Assembly (NCBI RefSeq): GCF_042684505.1
Contig: NZ_JBHULT010000010.1
Coordinates: 248,001 to 312,000, forward strand
Direction of reading: 5' to 3'
Length of the DNA stretch: 64,000 nt
DNA from: Salinimicrobium flavum
GTDB lineage: Bacteria > Bacteroidota > Bacteroidia > Flavobacteriales > Flavobacteriaceae
In this document: positions 1-8,067 of the stretch, one piece after another
How positions within the stretch are numbered: the first letter of the stretch is position 1
Layout: each line of letters opens with the position of its first letter
Notes under the pieces: model-generated
What the model saw: only the letters and a program-made list of their open reading frames with translations
Databases searched by the model: none
Told to the model about the DNA's origin: nothing
Program-made: the position numbers and the translations under genes

Positions 1-218
1 ACGCTGATTTGTTTGCCTTTGTAGGTGCCAGTCTGCGTATGAAATTCCCTTTTTTGAACAGTATGTTCTATAGTATCGAAGTATTTTGTGACTTTGCCCA
101 CCCTGTCCTGGTCACCAACCACGATAACGGTTGGGGCTATTTGTTCGGGACGAAGATTAAGGTGATATATACTTCCGTCCTGGTTCAGAATTAATTCTGA
201 AGCTGCTAAATGATTCAT
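1..218 (-). CDS. Nucleoside phosphorylase, N-terminal part (runs off the window)
   Basis: Reading leftwards from an ATG at 216-218, the frame stays open to the window edge and gives 72 residues. The stretch VIVVGDQDRV (residues 31-40) resembles the phosphate-binding N-terminus of the NP-I nucleoside phosphorylase family (uridine/purine phosphorylases), where a GDP/GDx-R motif opens the first beta-alpha unit. Such enzymes split a nucleoside with phosphate into a free base and ribose-1-phosphate in the cytosol. The start codon sits one base beyond the stop of the DUF1835 gene, so it is probably translationally coupled and is the fourth gene of a minus-strand operon. The substrate cannot be told from this fragment. 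Confidence 0.72.
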   Translation of the reverse strand, partial: MNHLAASELILNQDGSIYHLNLRPEQIAPTVIVVGDQDRVGKVTKYFDTIEHTVQKREFHTQTGTYKGKQIS

Positions 219-219
219 A

Positions 220-1155
220 TTATAATTTTAGGAGGTCATGGGTGTCGGGGTCATAGAGGAAGTCATATTTTCTCACCCCGCCGTAACATTCATTGTCTTT
301 TAATATTTGGTAGTAGTTTTTGGAGGCTTCCAGAGCTTTTTGTCCATCTTCATTGAGCTGTACGCCGGTTTCTGAAGCGGTGTAAAAAGGCGCCATTTTG
401 TCGATCACACGTTGCATCTGAACGTCCACATACCCGTAATAACCCTGGTATTTAAGGGCGTAACCCAACAGATGATTAAGAGATTTGATCTCATGACGTT
501 TAATTAGCTTGAGCACATTAACTTCAAGGGTATTAAGGCCGGTCTTTGCACTTGGGAAGCGTTCAATATGAGCTCTTATACTACTGGAGAGATACTCGAA
601 ATTGGTGGACTTTTTGATCTCAGATATGAGCCTTTTAGGATTGGTGCTGCAGTATAGTTCCCAAATGAGTTCGGCATTACTAATATCGTCCTCTGTCAAT
701 GGGATGCGATGTTCGTAATGTTGTTCCAATTGCTCTTCGGAAAGTTCTGACAGGGGAATCATTTCTTCTTCTCCTTCCAGTTTTCGACTACAAACAAGTG
801 ATAAAGGATCCATTTTTTTGTTCTGAAGCAGAAAAGAAATAACCCCAAGCATATTCATATGGGAAAAAAGGTCGAATTCGAACCATAGAACTATTTCGTC
901 ATAATTATTGACAGCAGCCAGTTTCTCGAGCTCACAAACAAATTTTTCCCGGTAATCCTGTTTTGAGATCCCGTAATTTTCCTTTAAGAACTTCTGGCGC
1001 AGCTTAATGAATTCATGATCCCCTACATCCTGCGAAGCAGGACCTTCACATAACATTTCCCGCCAGGTAATAATATCCCCCGGCAGATCAAGAGCCGTAA
1101 TCTTTTCTGAAATGTCATCCCCGTGAGCGATGTGCAAGAAACTCTTCTCCTCCAT
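220..1155 (-). CDS. DUF1835 domain-containing protein
   Basis: A 311-residue cytosolic protein without a signal peptide or membrane segment. The N-terminus (HIAHGDDIS, then ITWREMLCEGP around residues 30-40) is the characteristic opening of DUF1835 proteins, and the rest matches the usual two-part DUF1835/DUF3658 architecture in length. No biochemical role is established for the family, and I see no catalytic signature that would justify one. It lies 14 bp downstream of the SUI1-type gene and its stop abuts the start of the phosphorylase gene, so the four genes form one transcription unit. Family assignment is by recognition of the N-terminal motif; function is unknown. Confidence 0.75.
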   Translation of the reverse strand: MEEKSFLHIAHGDDISEKITALDLPGDIITWREMLCEGPASQDVGDHEFIKLRQKFLKENYGISKQDYREKFVCELEKLAAVNNYDEIVLWFEFDLFSHMNMLGVISFLLQNKKMDPLSLVCSRKLEGEEEMIPLSELSEEQLEQHYEHRIPLTEDDISNAELIWELYCSTNPKRLISEIKKSTNFEYLSSSIRAHIERFPSAKTGLNTLEVNVLKLIKRHEIKSLNHLLGYALKYQGYYGYVDVQMQRVIDKMAPFYTASETGVQLNEDGQKALEASKNYYQILKDNECYGGVRKYDFLYDPDTHDLLKL

Positions 1156-1169
1156 AGATTCTTTGTTTT

Positions 1170-1526
1170 TTAACCGCCAACCCGCTTCACATTGAAGCCT
1201 TTTTCACGGAGATGATCGATTATCTTATCTCTTACGTCTCCTTGTATGATGATCTCACCGTCCTTTACAGAACCGCCAACTCCACACTTCTTTTTAAGTT
1301 CCTTTCCAAGATCTGTAAGATCTTCCGGGGTTCCCTCAAAACCTTTTATTACCGTCACGGTTTTCCCGCCACGGCCTTTGGAGCTGTAATGAGCTTCCAA
1401 TCGTTGATCAGAGGGCTTCAGAGTTTCCCGGTTCTCGTCTTCAGAATTCAGGTTCGGATCGAAATTATTATCTGTAGAAAAAACAAATCCTCCAAGATCT
1501 TCCAGCCCCAGTTTTTTCTTAGCCAT
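1170..1526 (-). CDS. SUI1/eIF1-family translation initiation factor (YciH-like)
   Basis: A 118-residue basic protein. Residues about 1-45 are low-complexity and probably flexible. Residues about 46-118 form a SUI1 domain, recognisable from GRGGKTVTVIKGFEGTP, the KKCGVGGSVKDGEIIIQGD core and the terminal LREKGFNVKRVGG. Eukaryotic eIF1 and archaeal/bacterial YciH-type proteins with this fold bind the small ribosomal subunit and influence start-codon fidelity; in bacteria the precise role is less settled. It sits 6 bp after the oxygenase gene and 14 bp before the DUF1835 gene in the same minus-strand operon. No anomalies seen. Confidence 0.9.
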   Translation of the reverse strand: MAKKKLGLEDLGGFVFSTDNNFDPNLNSEDENRETLKPSDQRLEAHYSSKGRGGKTVTVIKGFEGTPEDLTDLGKELKKKCGVGGSVKDGEIIIQGDVRDKIIDHLREKGFNVKRVGG

Positions 1527-1532
1527 AAATTC

Positions 1533-2480
1533 CTATTTTTTAAGACCTATTTCCACCAGGCGTTGGTGTAAAAATTCTCCTGCTGTAATATCAGGATACG
1601 CCTTTGGGTGATCTTCATCAATACATTCCTGCAAGCAGTTTAAAGGCATCTCACTGCGGGGATGCATAAAAAATGGAATGGAATATCGTGGGGTTCCCCA
1701 TTGCTCTTTAGGAGGATTAACTACCCTGTGAATAGTAGAACGGAGTTTATTGTTGGTGTGTCTTTCAAGCATATCACCAACATTGATAACCAGTTCATCT
1801 TCCTGCGGAATGGCATCGATCCATTGTCCGTCTTTTCTTTTCACCTGAAGACCACCGGTTGATGCTCCCATTAAAAGGGTAATAAGGTTGATGTCTCCAT
1901 GGGCTCCCGCACGTTCAGCACCTTTTGGTTCTTCCGTGATAGGAGGGTAGTGAATAGGTCGCAGAATACTGTTTCCGTTACTGGCCCAATGATCAAAATA
2001 ATGTTCATCAATACCAATATAAAGAGCAAGAGCCCTCAAAACATATATTCCGGTTTTTTCAAGCATGCGATAGGCTTCCATTCCGGTGTGATTGAAATCC
2101 TTCAGTTCTTCAACATGCACGTTGGGGGGATATTCCTCAGTAAGTTCAGCGTCCTTGGTAGGTTCCTGTCCAAAATGCCAGAATTCCTTAAGGTCACCTT
2201 CCTTTTTACCTTTTGCGTGCTCTTTTCCGAAGGAAATATATCCACGTTGCCCTGCCAGGCCTTCTATTTCATATTTCTTCTTGGTTTCCAGAGGCAGGTC
2301 AAAGAAAGATTTAACTTCCTTATAAAGTTCCTCTACCAGGTCATCACTCAAGAAGTGGTTCTTGAGGGCCACAAAACCAATCTCTTCATAGGCTTTCCCT
2401 ATCTCATTCACAAATTTTTGCTTTCGCTGTGGATCATCAGATAGAAAGTCGGCCAAATCAACGCTGGGAATGTTGTTCAT
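1533..2480 (-). CDS. Isopenicillin N synthase-family 2-oxoglutarate/Fe(II) oxygenase
   Basis: A cytosolic non-haem iron oxygenase of 315 residues. The N-terminal DIOX_N-like part runs to about residue 130 and the double-stranded beta-helix oxygenase domain to about 280. The iron ligands are visible as H194-x-D196 (in AHGDINLITLL) and H251 (in STIHRVV), and the co-substrate-binding R265-x-S267 is in PRYSIPFF. The family includes oxidases and hydroxylases of small molecules; the substrate cannot be inferred. An upstream in-frame ATG at 2486 exists, but MNNIPSVDLADF is the usual N-terminus for flavobacterial members. It is the first gene of a four-gene operon that starts from a TAACTTTG promoter box about 30 bp upstream and is divergent from the E1 gene. 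Confidence 0.88.
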   Translation of the reverse strand: MNNIPSVDLADFLSDDPQRKQKFVNEIGKAYEEIGFVALKNHFLSDDLVEELYKEVKSFFDLPLETKKKYEIEGLAGQRGYISFGKEHAKGKKEGDLKEFWHFGQEPTKDAELTEEYPPNVHVEELKDFNHTGMEAYRMLEKTGIYVLRALALYIGIDEHYFDHWASNGNSILRPIHYPPITEEPKGAERAGAHGDINLITLLMGASTGGLQVKRKDGQWIDAIPQEDELVINVGDMLERHTNNKLRSTIHRVVNPPKEQWGTPRYSIPFFMHPRSEMPLNCLQECIDEDHPKAYPDITAGEFLHQRLVEIGLKK

Positions 2481-2509
2481 TTCCATAAAGTTCTTTATTT
2501 ATTACTTCA

Positions 2510-2517
2510 CAAAGTTA
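2510..2517 (-). promoter_or_regulatory. Putative Bacteroidota -7 promoter box for the oxygenase operon
   Basis: Read on the minus strand the octamer is TAACTTTG, an exact match to TAnnTTTG. It lies about 30 bp upstream of the oxygenase start. No convincing TTG element is found at the expected distance upstream, so only half of the promoter is supported. Confidence 0.5.
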
Positions 2518-2581
2518 AATAATTTCTCAAGAGTTATGAGTGGATTATATAATTCTTAATACTCAGGAAGCCTATTTTAAG

Positions 2582-2589
2582 TACATTTG
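2582..2589 (+). promoter_or_regulatory. Putative -7 promoter box for the E1 dehydrogenase gene
   Basis: TACATTTG matches TAnnTTTG exactly and ends 19 bp before the ATG at 2609. It lies inside the longest open frame (from 2540), which is the main reason for placing the true start at 2609 (or the next ATG, 2621). A matching -33 TTG is not evident. Confidence 0.5.
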
Positions 2590-2608
2590 GGGAAGCAATT
2601 CATTTTTT

Positions 2609-4618
2609 ATGGAAACCAAAATGTCCCCGACAAAACAGAATATAGAGTACAATAAAAAAGAACTTTCTTCAGAAGAATTGATAAGATTGTATAGGGCAAT
2701 GCTTAAGCCCAGGATGATCGAAGAAAAGATGCTGGTGCTGCTGCGCCAGGGCAAGATTTCCAAATGGTTCAGCGGAATAGGCCAGGAAGCTATCTCGGTG
2801 GGGGTCACCCTTGCCTTGCAGGAAGATGAATATATTTTGCCCATGCACAGGAACCTGGGTGTCTTTACTTCCCGAAATATCCCTCTTTACAGGCTTTTCA
2901 GCCAATGGCAGGGAAAAGCCGATGGTTTCACCAAGGGTAGGGACCGTAGTTTCCATTTTGGAACCCAGGAATACAGGATCGTGGGAATGATCTCTCATTT
3001 AGGACCACAGCTTGGAGTTGCAGACGGGATCGCCCTGGCGCATAAACTAAGGAGAGAAAAAAAGGTAACCGCAGTTTTTTCGGGAGAAGGAGGAACCAGT
3101 GAAGGAGACTTCCATGAGGCCCTGAACATTGCTTCGGTATGGGACCTGCCGGTAATCTTCTGTATTGAGAATAACGGATACGGACTTTCAACTCCAACCT
3201 CAGAGCAATTCAAGTGTGAACATATCGCCGACCGTGCCATAGGTTACGGAATGGAAACCATAATTGTGGACGGAAATAATATCCTTGAAGTAAACACCCG
3301 TATGCGGGAACTGGCTCAAAGTCTTCGGGAGAATCCCAGACCAGTCCTTGTAGAGTTCAAAACTTTCAGGATGCGTGGTCATGAAGAGGCCAGTGGCACC
3401 AAATACGTTCCCTCTGAACTAATGGATGAATGGGCCAAAAAAGATCCGTTGCACAATTATCGTGAATTCCTTATTTCTGAAGGAGAGCTTTCCGAGGAAC
3501 TTGACGACCAATTCCGTGAAGAAATAAAGACCGAGATCAATGATGCCCTTAAAAAAGCAAATGCTGAAGAAGTTGTTGAATTTGATGAAGCAACAGAATT
3601 AAAAGACGTTTTCAAGACCTATGAACATGAAGTTGTCCAGGTTGGTCCCGTAAAGGAAGAGATACGTTTTATAGATGCTGTTTCTCAGGGGCTGCGGCAG
3701 TCAATGCAGCGACATGAGAACCTGATCCTTATGGGGCAGGACATTGCCGAATACGGTGGTGTTTTTAAGATCACAGAAGGTTTCCTCGAAGAATTCGGGA
3801 AAGAACGCGTTAGAAATACTCCTATTTGCGAATCAGGGATCATTGAAACGGCCATGGGATTATCTATTAACGGTTTGAAAGCCATGGTGGAAATGCAGTT
3901 TGCCGATTTTGTGAGCTCAGGATTCAATCCTATTGTTAATTATCTTGCAAAATCCCATTATCGATGGAACGAAAAGGCAGATGTTGTGGTGCGAATGCCA
4001 TGTGGAGCAGGTGTTGGTGCCGGTCCTTTTCACAGTCAGACCAATGAAGCCTGGTTCACCAAGACGCCGGGACTAAAGGTGGTGTATCCCGCATTTCCCT
4101 ATGATGCAAAAGGATTGCTTTGTACTGCAATCAATGATCCTAATCCTGTGTTGTTCTTCGAACACAAAGCCCTGTATCGTAGTGTAAGGCAGGAGGTGCC
4201 GGTTGATTACTACACTATTCCTTTTGGAAAAGCAGCAAGGTTGAAAGAAGGAGAAGACGTTACCATCATAAGTTTTGGGGCAGCGGTTCACTGGGCACTG
4301 GAAACTTTGGAAAATAATCCCGGGGTGAACGCAGATCTTCTGGATCTGCGCAGCCTTCAGCCTTTAGATAAAGAAGCTATTTTCGCCTCAGTCAAAAAGA
4401 CCGGAAAAGTGATCATCCTTCAGGAGGATTCGGTATTTGGTGGAGTTGGTTCAGACATTGCGGCTATGATAAGCGAGGAGTGTTTCGAATACCTGGATGC
4501 ACCGGTAAAAAGAGTGGGTAGTCTTGAAACCCCAATTCCGTTTTCCAAGGCCCTCGAAGAAGGATATCTTCCAAGGACAAAATTTGAGGCACAATTAATG
4601 CAGTTGTTGCAATATTAG
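2609..4618 (+). CDS. Fused 2-oxoacid dehydrogenase E1 component, alpha and beta in one chain
   Basis: A 669-residue thiamine-diphosphate enzyme in which E1-alpha (about residues 20-330) and E1-beta (about 350-669) are joined head to tail. The alpha half has the ThDP motif beginning GEGGTSEGDFHEALN near residue 158 and ending with ENNGYG. The beta half starts at IRFIDAVSQGLRQSM and contains MGQDIAEYGG and MVEMQFADF. Such E1s decarboxylate 2-oxoacids and acylate the E2 lipoyl domain; the RQGKISKWFSGIGQEA start of the alpha part resembles branched-chain-type enzymes of flavobacteria. No E2 or E3 gene is adjacent. The frame is open from 2540, but a TACATTTG promoter box lies inside that extension, so the start was moved to 2609. 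Confidence 0.9.
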   Translation: METKMSPTKQNIEYNKKELSSEELIRLYRAMLKPRMIEEKMLVLLRQGKISKWFSGIGQEAISVGVTLALQEDEYILPMHRNLGVFTSRNIPLYRLFSQWQGKADGFTKGRDRSFHFGTQEYRIVGMISHLGPQLGVADGIALAHKLRREKKVTAVFSGEGGTSEGDFHEALNIASVWDLPVIFCIENNGYGLSTPTSEQFKCEHIADRAIGYGMETIIVDGNNILEVNTRMRELAQSLRENPRPVLVEFKTFRMRGHEEASGTKYVPSELMDEWAKKDPLHNYREFLISEGELSEELDDQFREEIKTEINDALKKANAEEVVEFDEATELKDVFKTYEHEVVQVGPVKEEIRFIDAVSQGLRQSMQRHENLILMGQDIAEYGGVFKITEGFLEEFGKERVRNTPICESGIIETAMGLSINGLKAMVEMQFADFVSSGFNPIVNYLAKSHYRWNEKADVVVRMPCGAGVGAGPFHSQTNEAWFTKTPGLKVVYPAFPYDAKGLLCTAINDPNPVLFFEHKALYRSVRQEVPVDYYTIPFGKAARLKEGEDVTIISFGAAVHWALETLENNPGVNADLLDLRSLQPLDKEAIFASVKKTGKVIILQEDSVFGGVGSDIAAMISEECFEYLDAPVKRVGSLETPIPFSKALEEGYLPRTKFEAQLMQLLQY

Positions 4619-4687
4619 GAAAGTTTTAGGTTCTATGCTTTCATATTGTTGTTTCTTTACAAAAGGTTTGTTAAAATATTAATAATC

Positions 4688-4720
4688 TTTTGTTTAGCGG
4701 AAGCGCGAAATGTAATTTTA
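4688..4720 (+). promoter_or_regulatory. Putative Bacteroidota promoter upstream of the DUF1328 gene
   Basis: TTTTG (4688-4692) is followed after 20 bp by TAATTTTA (4713-4720), one base away from TAnnTTTG. The predicted start of transcription falls about 20-25 bp before the ATG at 4748 and excludes the longer open frame that begins at 4646. Confidence 0.5.
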
Positions 4721-4747
4721 GAGGAACTAATCACTAAAACTTTTATT

Positions 4748-4909
4748 ATGATACGACTGATCGTTATCTTTCTGATCATTGCAATTATTGCGGCTATCTT
4801 CGGATTCGGAGGAATAGCTGAGGGCGCTGCCGATATTGCACAGATTATTTTCTACATTTTCCTTGTCTTACTGGTGATCGCATTAATAAGCCGCTTATTC
4901 AGAAGATAA
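4748..4909 (+). CDS. Small DUF1328/YtjA-type membrane protein
   Basis: A 53-residue, very hydrophobic protein with two membrane segments: residues about 2-20, ending in FGFGGIAEGAADIAQ, and about 28-47, followed by a basic tail SRLFRR. The GFGGIAxGAADIAQ signature in the loop is that of the DUF1328 (YtjA-like) family, small inner-membrane proteins often linked to envelope stress but without an assigned activity. The open frame extends 34 codons upstream to 4646, but that extension crosses the promoter and lacks family similarity. It stands alone between the E1 gene and a lipoprotein gene. Confidence 0.82.
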   Translation: MIRLIVIFLIIAIIAAIFGFGGIAEGAADIAQIIFYIFLVLLVIALISRLFRR

Positions 4910-4989
4910 TTGTAGAACGTACCATCCAGTGTCAATATTCGGTTTATTTGAAGTTGGCATTGGATTTTTTTATTAACTAAAATGAACTT

Positions 4990-5469
4990 ATGAAAAAGAT
5001 TGCAATTTTATTTATGGCGTTTGGTTTTCTGGTATCCTGCAAGTCAAGTGCAGTTGTAAATGAAGCCAGGAAAACCATGAGAGGGGATTGGACCCTTAAC
5101 AGTATCGAATATCCTGAAGGACAGGAAAATCTGGAAGTAACCCTTTTTAACGATACCTCTGCCGAATGTCTTGAAAACAGCGTTTGGAACTTTGTTTCAA
5201 ACAACAACCGCGGAAGTTATGTTCCTTCAAATATGGGATGTAGTAATGAACCGCGATATTTCATCTGGTCTGTAGCTGAAATGGATGCCTCAGGAGGTAA
5301 CTATGACATGATGCTGAAGCCTACTAACGAAGATTATAAATCTACTACCGGTAACCAAGGGTTCAGGATCAATCTAACCACTCTGACCACTGATGTAATG
5401 GTTTGGGAACAGACTATAAATTTTGAAGGAAGGCCCTTTACTATACGAATGAACTTTAATAAACAGTAA
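4990..5469 (+). CDS. Lipocalin-like lipoprotein
   Basis: A 159-residue secreted lipoprotein. A short signal peptide ends in the lipobox FLVSC with Cys17 as the lipidated residue, so it is expected to be anchored in the outer or inner membrane facing the periplasm. The mature part opens with MRGDWTLNSIEYP, a pattern (W near the start of an eight-stranded barrel) common to the lipocalin-like lipoproteins of Bacteroidota, and is rich in beta-strand patterning with a likely disulfide pair. The ligand is unknown. It is followed 11 bp later by an OmpA lipoprotein gene, so the two are probably co-transcribed and end at the same terminator. Confidence 0.75.
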   Translation: MKKIAILFMAFGFLVSCKSSAVVNEARKTMRGDWTLNSIEYPEGQENLEVTLFNDTSAECLENSVWNFVSNNNRGSYVPSNMGCSNEPRYFIWSVAEMDASGGNYDMMLKPTNEDYKSTTGNQGFRINLTTLTTDVMVWEQTINFEGRPFTIRMNFNKQ

Positions 5470-5480
5470 TAAATAAAAAG

Positions 5481-6173
5481 ATGAAAACAACGATAAACAG
5501 AATATTTGCCGTTCTATTTGCCGCCACCCTGCTTATTGGGTGTGATGCGACAAGAAATGCGAGTAACAAACAAAAAGGAACCGTAATTGGAGCCACAGGA
5601 GGTGCCGTACTTGGTGGTGTTGTGGGTAACCAGGTAGGGGAAGGTAATACCGCTTTGGGAGCCATTATTGGTGGAGTTGTAGGTGGTGCAGCCGGTGCTT
5701 ATATTGGAGATCGAATGGATAAACAAGCCCAGCGAATTGAAGAGGAGATTCCGGGAGCTGAAGTAGAAAGAGTAGGTGAGGGTATCAATGTGACCTTTGA
5801 CGAAACCAGTGGTGTTTATTTCGCCACAGATAAATATAATATTGAAGGACAATCCCGTGAAGCCTTGTTGAAATTGGCTAATATCTTTAAAGAGTATCCT
5901 AAAACCAATATTTTAGTAGAAGGTCATACAGACAGTACCGGTAGTGATGCCTACAACCTAACCCTTTCCAAGAACAGGGCACAGGCTGTAACTAATTTCC
6001 TTGTTAACCAGGGGATCACAGCGGGAAGGATTGATACCAAATGGTATGGTGAAAGCCAGCCAAAATACGATAACTCTACTGTTGAAGGGCGTTCTAAAAA
6101 CCGTAGGGTTGAGCTAGCCATCGTTGCTAATGAAGAGCTTAAGGAAGAAGCAAAAAGAAATGCTGAAAACTAG
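5481..6173 (+). CDS. OmpA-family lipoprotein with glycine-zipper segment
   Basis: A 230-residue envelope lipoprotein. The signal peptide ends in LLIGC (Cys21). Residues about 32-75 form a glycine-zipper region (GAVLGGVVGNQVGEG and GAIIGGVVGGAAGAYIG), which often inserts into or lies along membranes. Residues about 105-222 form an OmpA C-terminal domain, seen in VEGHTDSTGSDAYNLTLS and NRRVELAI, which binds peptidoglycan. The protein probably tethers membrane to cell wall. It is second in a two-gene unit with the lipocalin-like lipoprotein, and its stop is followed within 25 bp by a strong terminator. Confidence 0.9.
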   Translation: MKTTINRIFAVLFAATLLIGCDATRNASNKQKGTVIGATGGAVLGGVVGNQVGEGNTALGAIIGGVVGGAAGAYIGDRMDKQAQRIEEEIPGAEVERVGEGINVTFDETSGVYFATDKYNIEGQSREALLKLANIFKEYPKTNILVEGHTDSTGSDAYNLTLSKNRAQAVTNFLVNQGITAGRIDTKWYGESQPKYDNSTVEGRSKNRRVELAIVANEELKEEAKRNAEN

Positions 6174-6193
6174 TTCAGAAATATATTAAAATT

Positions 6194-6217
6194 AAACCCG
6201 GTTCGCCGGGTTTTTTT
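6194..6217 (+). terminator. Rho-independent terminator with TTCG tetraloop
   Basis: AAACCCGG (6194-6201), loop TTCG, CCGGGTTT (6206-6213), followed by a run of T to 6217. It ends the lipocalin/OmpA unit. The next start codon (6233) is only 15 bp further on. Confidence 0.92.
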
Positions 6218-6232
6218 GTTTCCGGGTGAAAA

Positions 6233-7354
6233 ATGAATAAAAGGGAGGTCATAATTGTAGGAGGTGGTATCGCCGGCCTAACTGCAGGGATCCATCTTGC
6301 CGACAGGGGGGTGGAGGTACTTCTTTTTGAAAAGGAGAGTTTTCCGCAGCATAAGGTATGTGGGGAATATCTTTCCAGGGAAGTATTGCCTTATTTTGAT
6401 GAACTGGAAATTCCTTTATTGGAGGCAGGCCCAAAAAAAATCTCCCGGTTAATTTACAGTACAAAAAAAGGTAATTTTCTTGAAACCTCTTTGGAGCCGG
6501 GCGGCCTTGGGATAAGCAGGTATGCACTTGATGAATTGTTGTACAGGACCGCGCTTGAAAGAGGAGTGGAGGTGAAGCAGGAGAAAGTGAAAGACATACA
6601 TTTTGGGGAAGGTCATTTTAGTGTGGAAACCTCTTCTGATTCGTACCAGTCGAAGCATGTATTAGGAGCTTTTGGAAAAAGATCGAACCTGGATAAGGAA
6701 CTGAACCGTGAGTTCTTCAAAAACCCGGCCCCGTGGGTGGGTATTAAAAGCCATTATTATCTTCCCGATTTCCCTGATGATCTGGTTGGACTACATAATT
6801 TCAAGGGTGGATATTGCGGCTTGTCCAAAACCGAAACCGGAGCGGTCAACGTTTGTTTCCTGGCAACCTATAAAAGTTTTAAGGATTATAAGAATCCGCA
6901 GGTTTTCACTGAAAAAGAACTTCGGAAAAACCCTTTTTTGAATACCTTCTTTACCGAAGCGACTCCGTTGTTTGAACAGCCCTTAAGCATTGCCCAGATC
7001 TCCTTTAGTTCAAAAGAAATAGTGAAGGATCACATCCTGATGGTTGGCGACTCTGCAGGCTTGATCCATCCACTTTGTGGAAACGGGATGGCCATGGCAG
7101 TGCAAGGAGCAAAAATCGCATCAGAAGTTTTGCTTTCAGCATTTAATAAGGCTTATGCCGGCAGGGAACAAATGGAAACCGATTACAGGAAAAAGTGGGA
7201 GAAGGAATTCCGTAGCCGTTTAAATACCGGCAAATGGCTTCAGAAGATCCTTTTAAAAGAGAACCTGGCAGAAGTTTCCCAGGCACTCCTTTCTAAAATG
7301 CCATTTTTGCTCCCAGAAATAATTAAAAGAACCCATGGAAGAGCGATAGGATGA
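6233..7354 (+). CDS. FAD-dependent oxidoreductase (geranylgeranyl-reductase/monooxygenase-like)
   Basis: A 373-residue flavoprotein. The N-terminal Rossmann motif is G10-x-G12-x-x-G15, ending with an acidic residue near position 33, followed by KVCGEYLS (Cys43-Gly-Glu45), a signature shared by geranylgeranyl-reductase-like and halogenase/hydroxylase-like flavoproteins. The second FAD motif, MVGDSAGLIHPLCGNG, is at about 270-286. It is the first gene of the type III PKS operon and overlaps the methyltransferase gene by 4 bp. In the actinobacterial srs alkylresorcinol pathway a flavoprotein hydroxylase plus a methyltransferase convert an alkylresorcinol into a methoxylated quinone; an analogous tailoring oxidation is inferred here, but a double-bond reductase role is equally possible. 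Confidence 0.85.
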   Translation: MNKREVIIVGGGIAGLTAGIHLADRGVEVLLFEKESFPQHKVCGEYLSREVLPYFDELEIPLLEAGPKKISRLIYSTKKGNFLETSLEPGGLGISRYALDELLYRTALERGVEVKQEKVKDIHFGEGHFSVETSSDSYQSKHVLGAFGKRSNLDKELNREFFKNPAPWVGIKSHYYLPDFPDDLVGLHNFKGGYCGLSKTETGAVNVCFLATYKSFKDYKNPQVFTEKELRKNPFLNTFFTEATPLFEQPLSIAQISFSSKEIVKDHILMVGDSAGLIHPLCGNGMAMAVQGAKIASEVLLSAFNKAYAGREQMETDYRKKWEKEFRSRLNTGKWLQKILLKENLAEVSQALLSKMPFLLPEIIKRTHGRAIG

Positions 7355-8061
7355 AAAATATTGATACCCGCAAACGAAGTACCCGCCATGAGATCATGGA
7401 CGATTTTGACCTTCAGGGACCTGAATTGGAGAAGACCCTGAAAGATCTTGACAAAGTTAATAAATGGCTGGGAGGCAACAAATTGACTCTTGAAGGGATA
7501 GAGCAGGTACTTGAAAATTATACATTAGAACGACCTGTAAAAATAGTAGATGTTGGCTGCGGAAATGGGAGCGTATTGATGGAAGTTGCGCAATTGGGAA
7601 GAAGAAAAAAAATTCCCATGGAACTTGTGGGGATAGATGGTAATCGACACACTATTGCAATTGCACAACGGTTAAATGAATATCCTGAAATAAGCTTCCA
7701 AAGCACAGATGTCTTTTCCCGTAATTTCAAAAATGAGGAAGCAGACATATTTTTATGTACCTTAACCTTGCATCACTTTAAAGATGATGAAATAGAGGAC
7801 CTTTTAAGGATATTCGTAAAGAACAGTTCTATGGGCGTAGTCATCAATGACCTCCACAGGAGCCGGATAGCTTATTATCTTTTTGAAGCATTTTGTGCGG
7901 TCTTCATTAAAAATGAAATTGCAAGAAGGGATGGTCTAATATCAATTTTAAGGGGATTTAAGGAAGATGAACTGGAATGGTTCGGGAGGAACTTAAAGGT
8001 AAGGGCCCAGAAAATTAAATGGAAATGGGCTTTTCGCTACCAGTGGATATTGTTCAAATAA
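7351..8061 (+). CDS. SAM-dependent class I methyltransferase
   Basis: A 236-residue soluble enzyme with a Rossmann-type methyltransferase core. Motif I is VDVGCGNGSV near residues 66-75; an acidic residue ending strand beta-2 is in LVGIDGN; a motif-IV-like segment is CTLTLHHF. The N-terminal 60 residues are helical. The start ATG overlaps the stop of the FAD oxidoreductase gene (ATGA), and the type III PKS starts 7 bp after it, so it is a tailoring enzyme of the same pathway by context, most likely methylating a phenolic oxygen or ring carbon of the polyketide. The acceptor is inferred, not visible in the sequence. Confidence 0.87.
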   Translation: MKNIDTRKRSTRHEIMDDFDLQGPELEKTLKDLDKVNKWLGGNKLTLEGIEQVLENYTLERPVKIVDVGCGNGSVLMEVAQLGRRKKIPMELVGIDGNRHTIAIAQRLNEYPEISFQSTDVFSRNFKNEEADIFLCTLTLHHFKDDEIEDLLRIFVKNSSMGVVINDLHRSRIAYYLFEAFCAVFIKNEIARRDGLISILRGFKEDELEWFGRNLKVRAQKIKWKWAFRYQWILFK

Positions 8062-8067
8062 ATTTTT

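Noticed and set aside
9..194. Plus-strand frame of 61 codons at the window edge
   Set aside because: It is the antisense of the nucleoside phosphorylase N-terminus, which has recognisable family sequence and is coupled to the DUF1835 gene.
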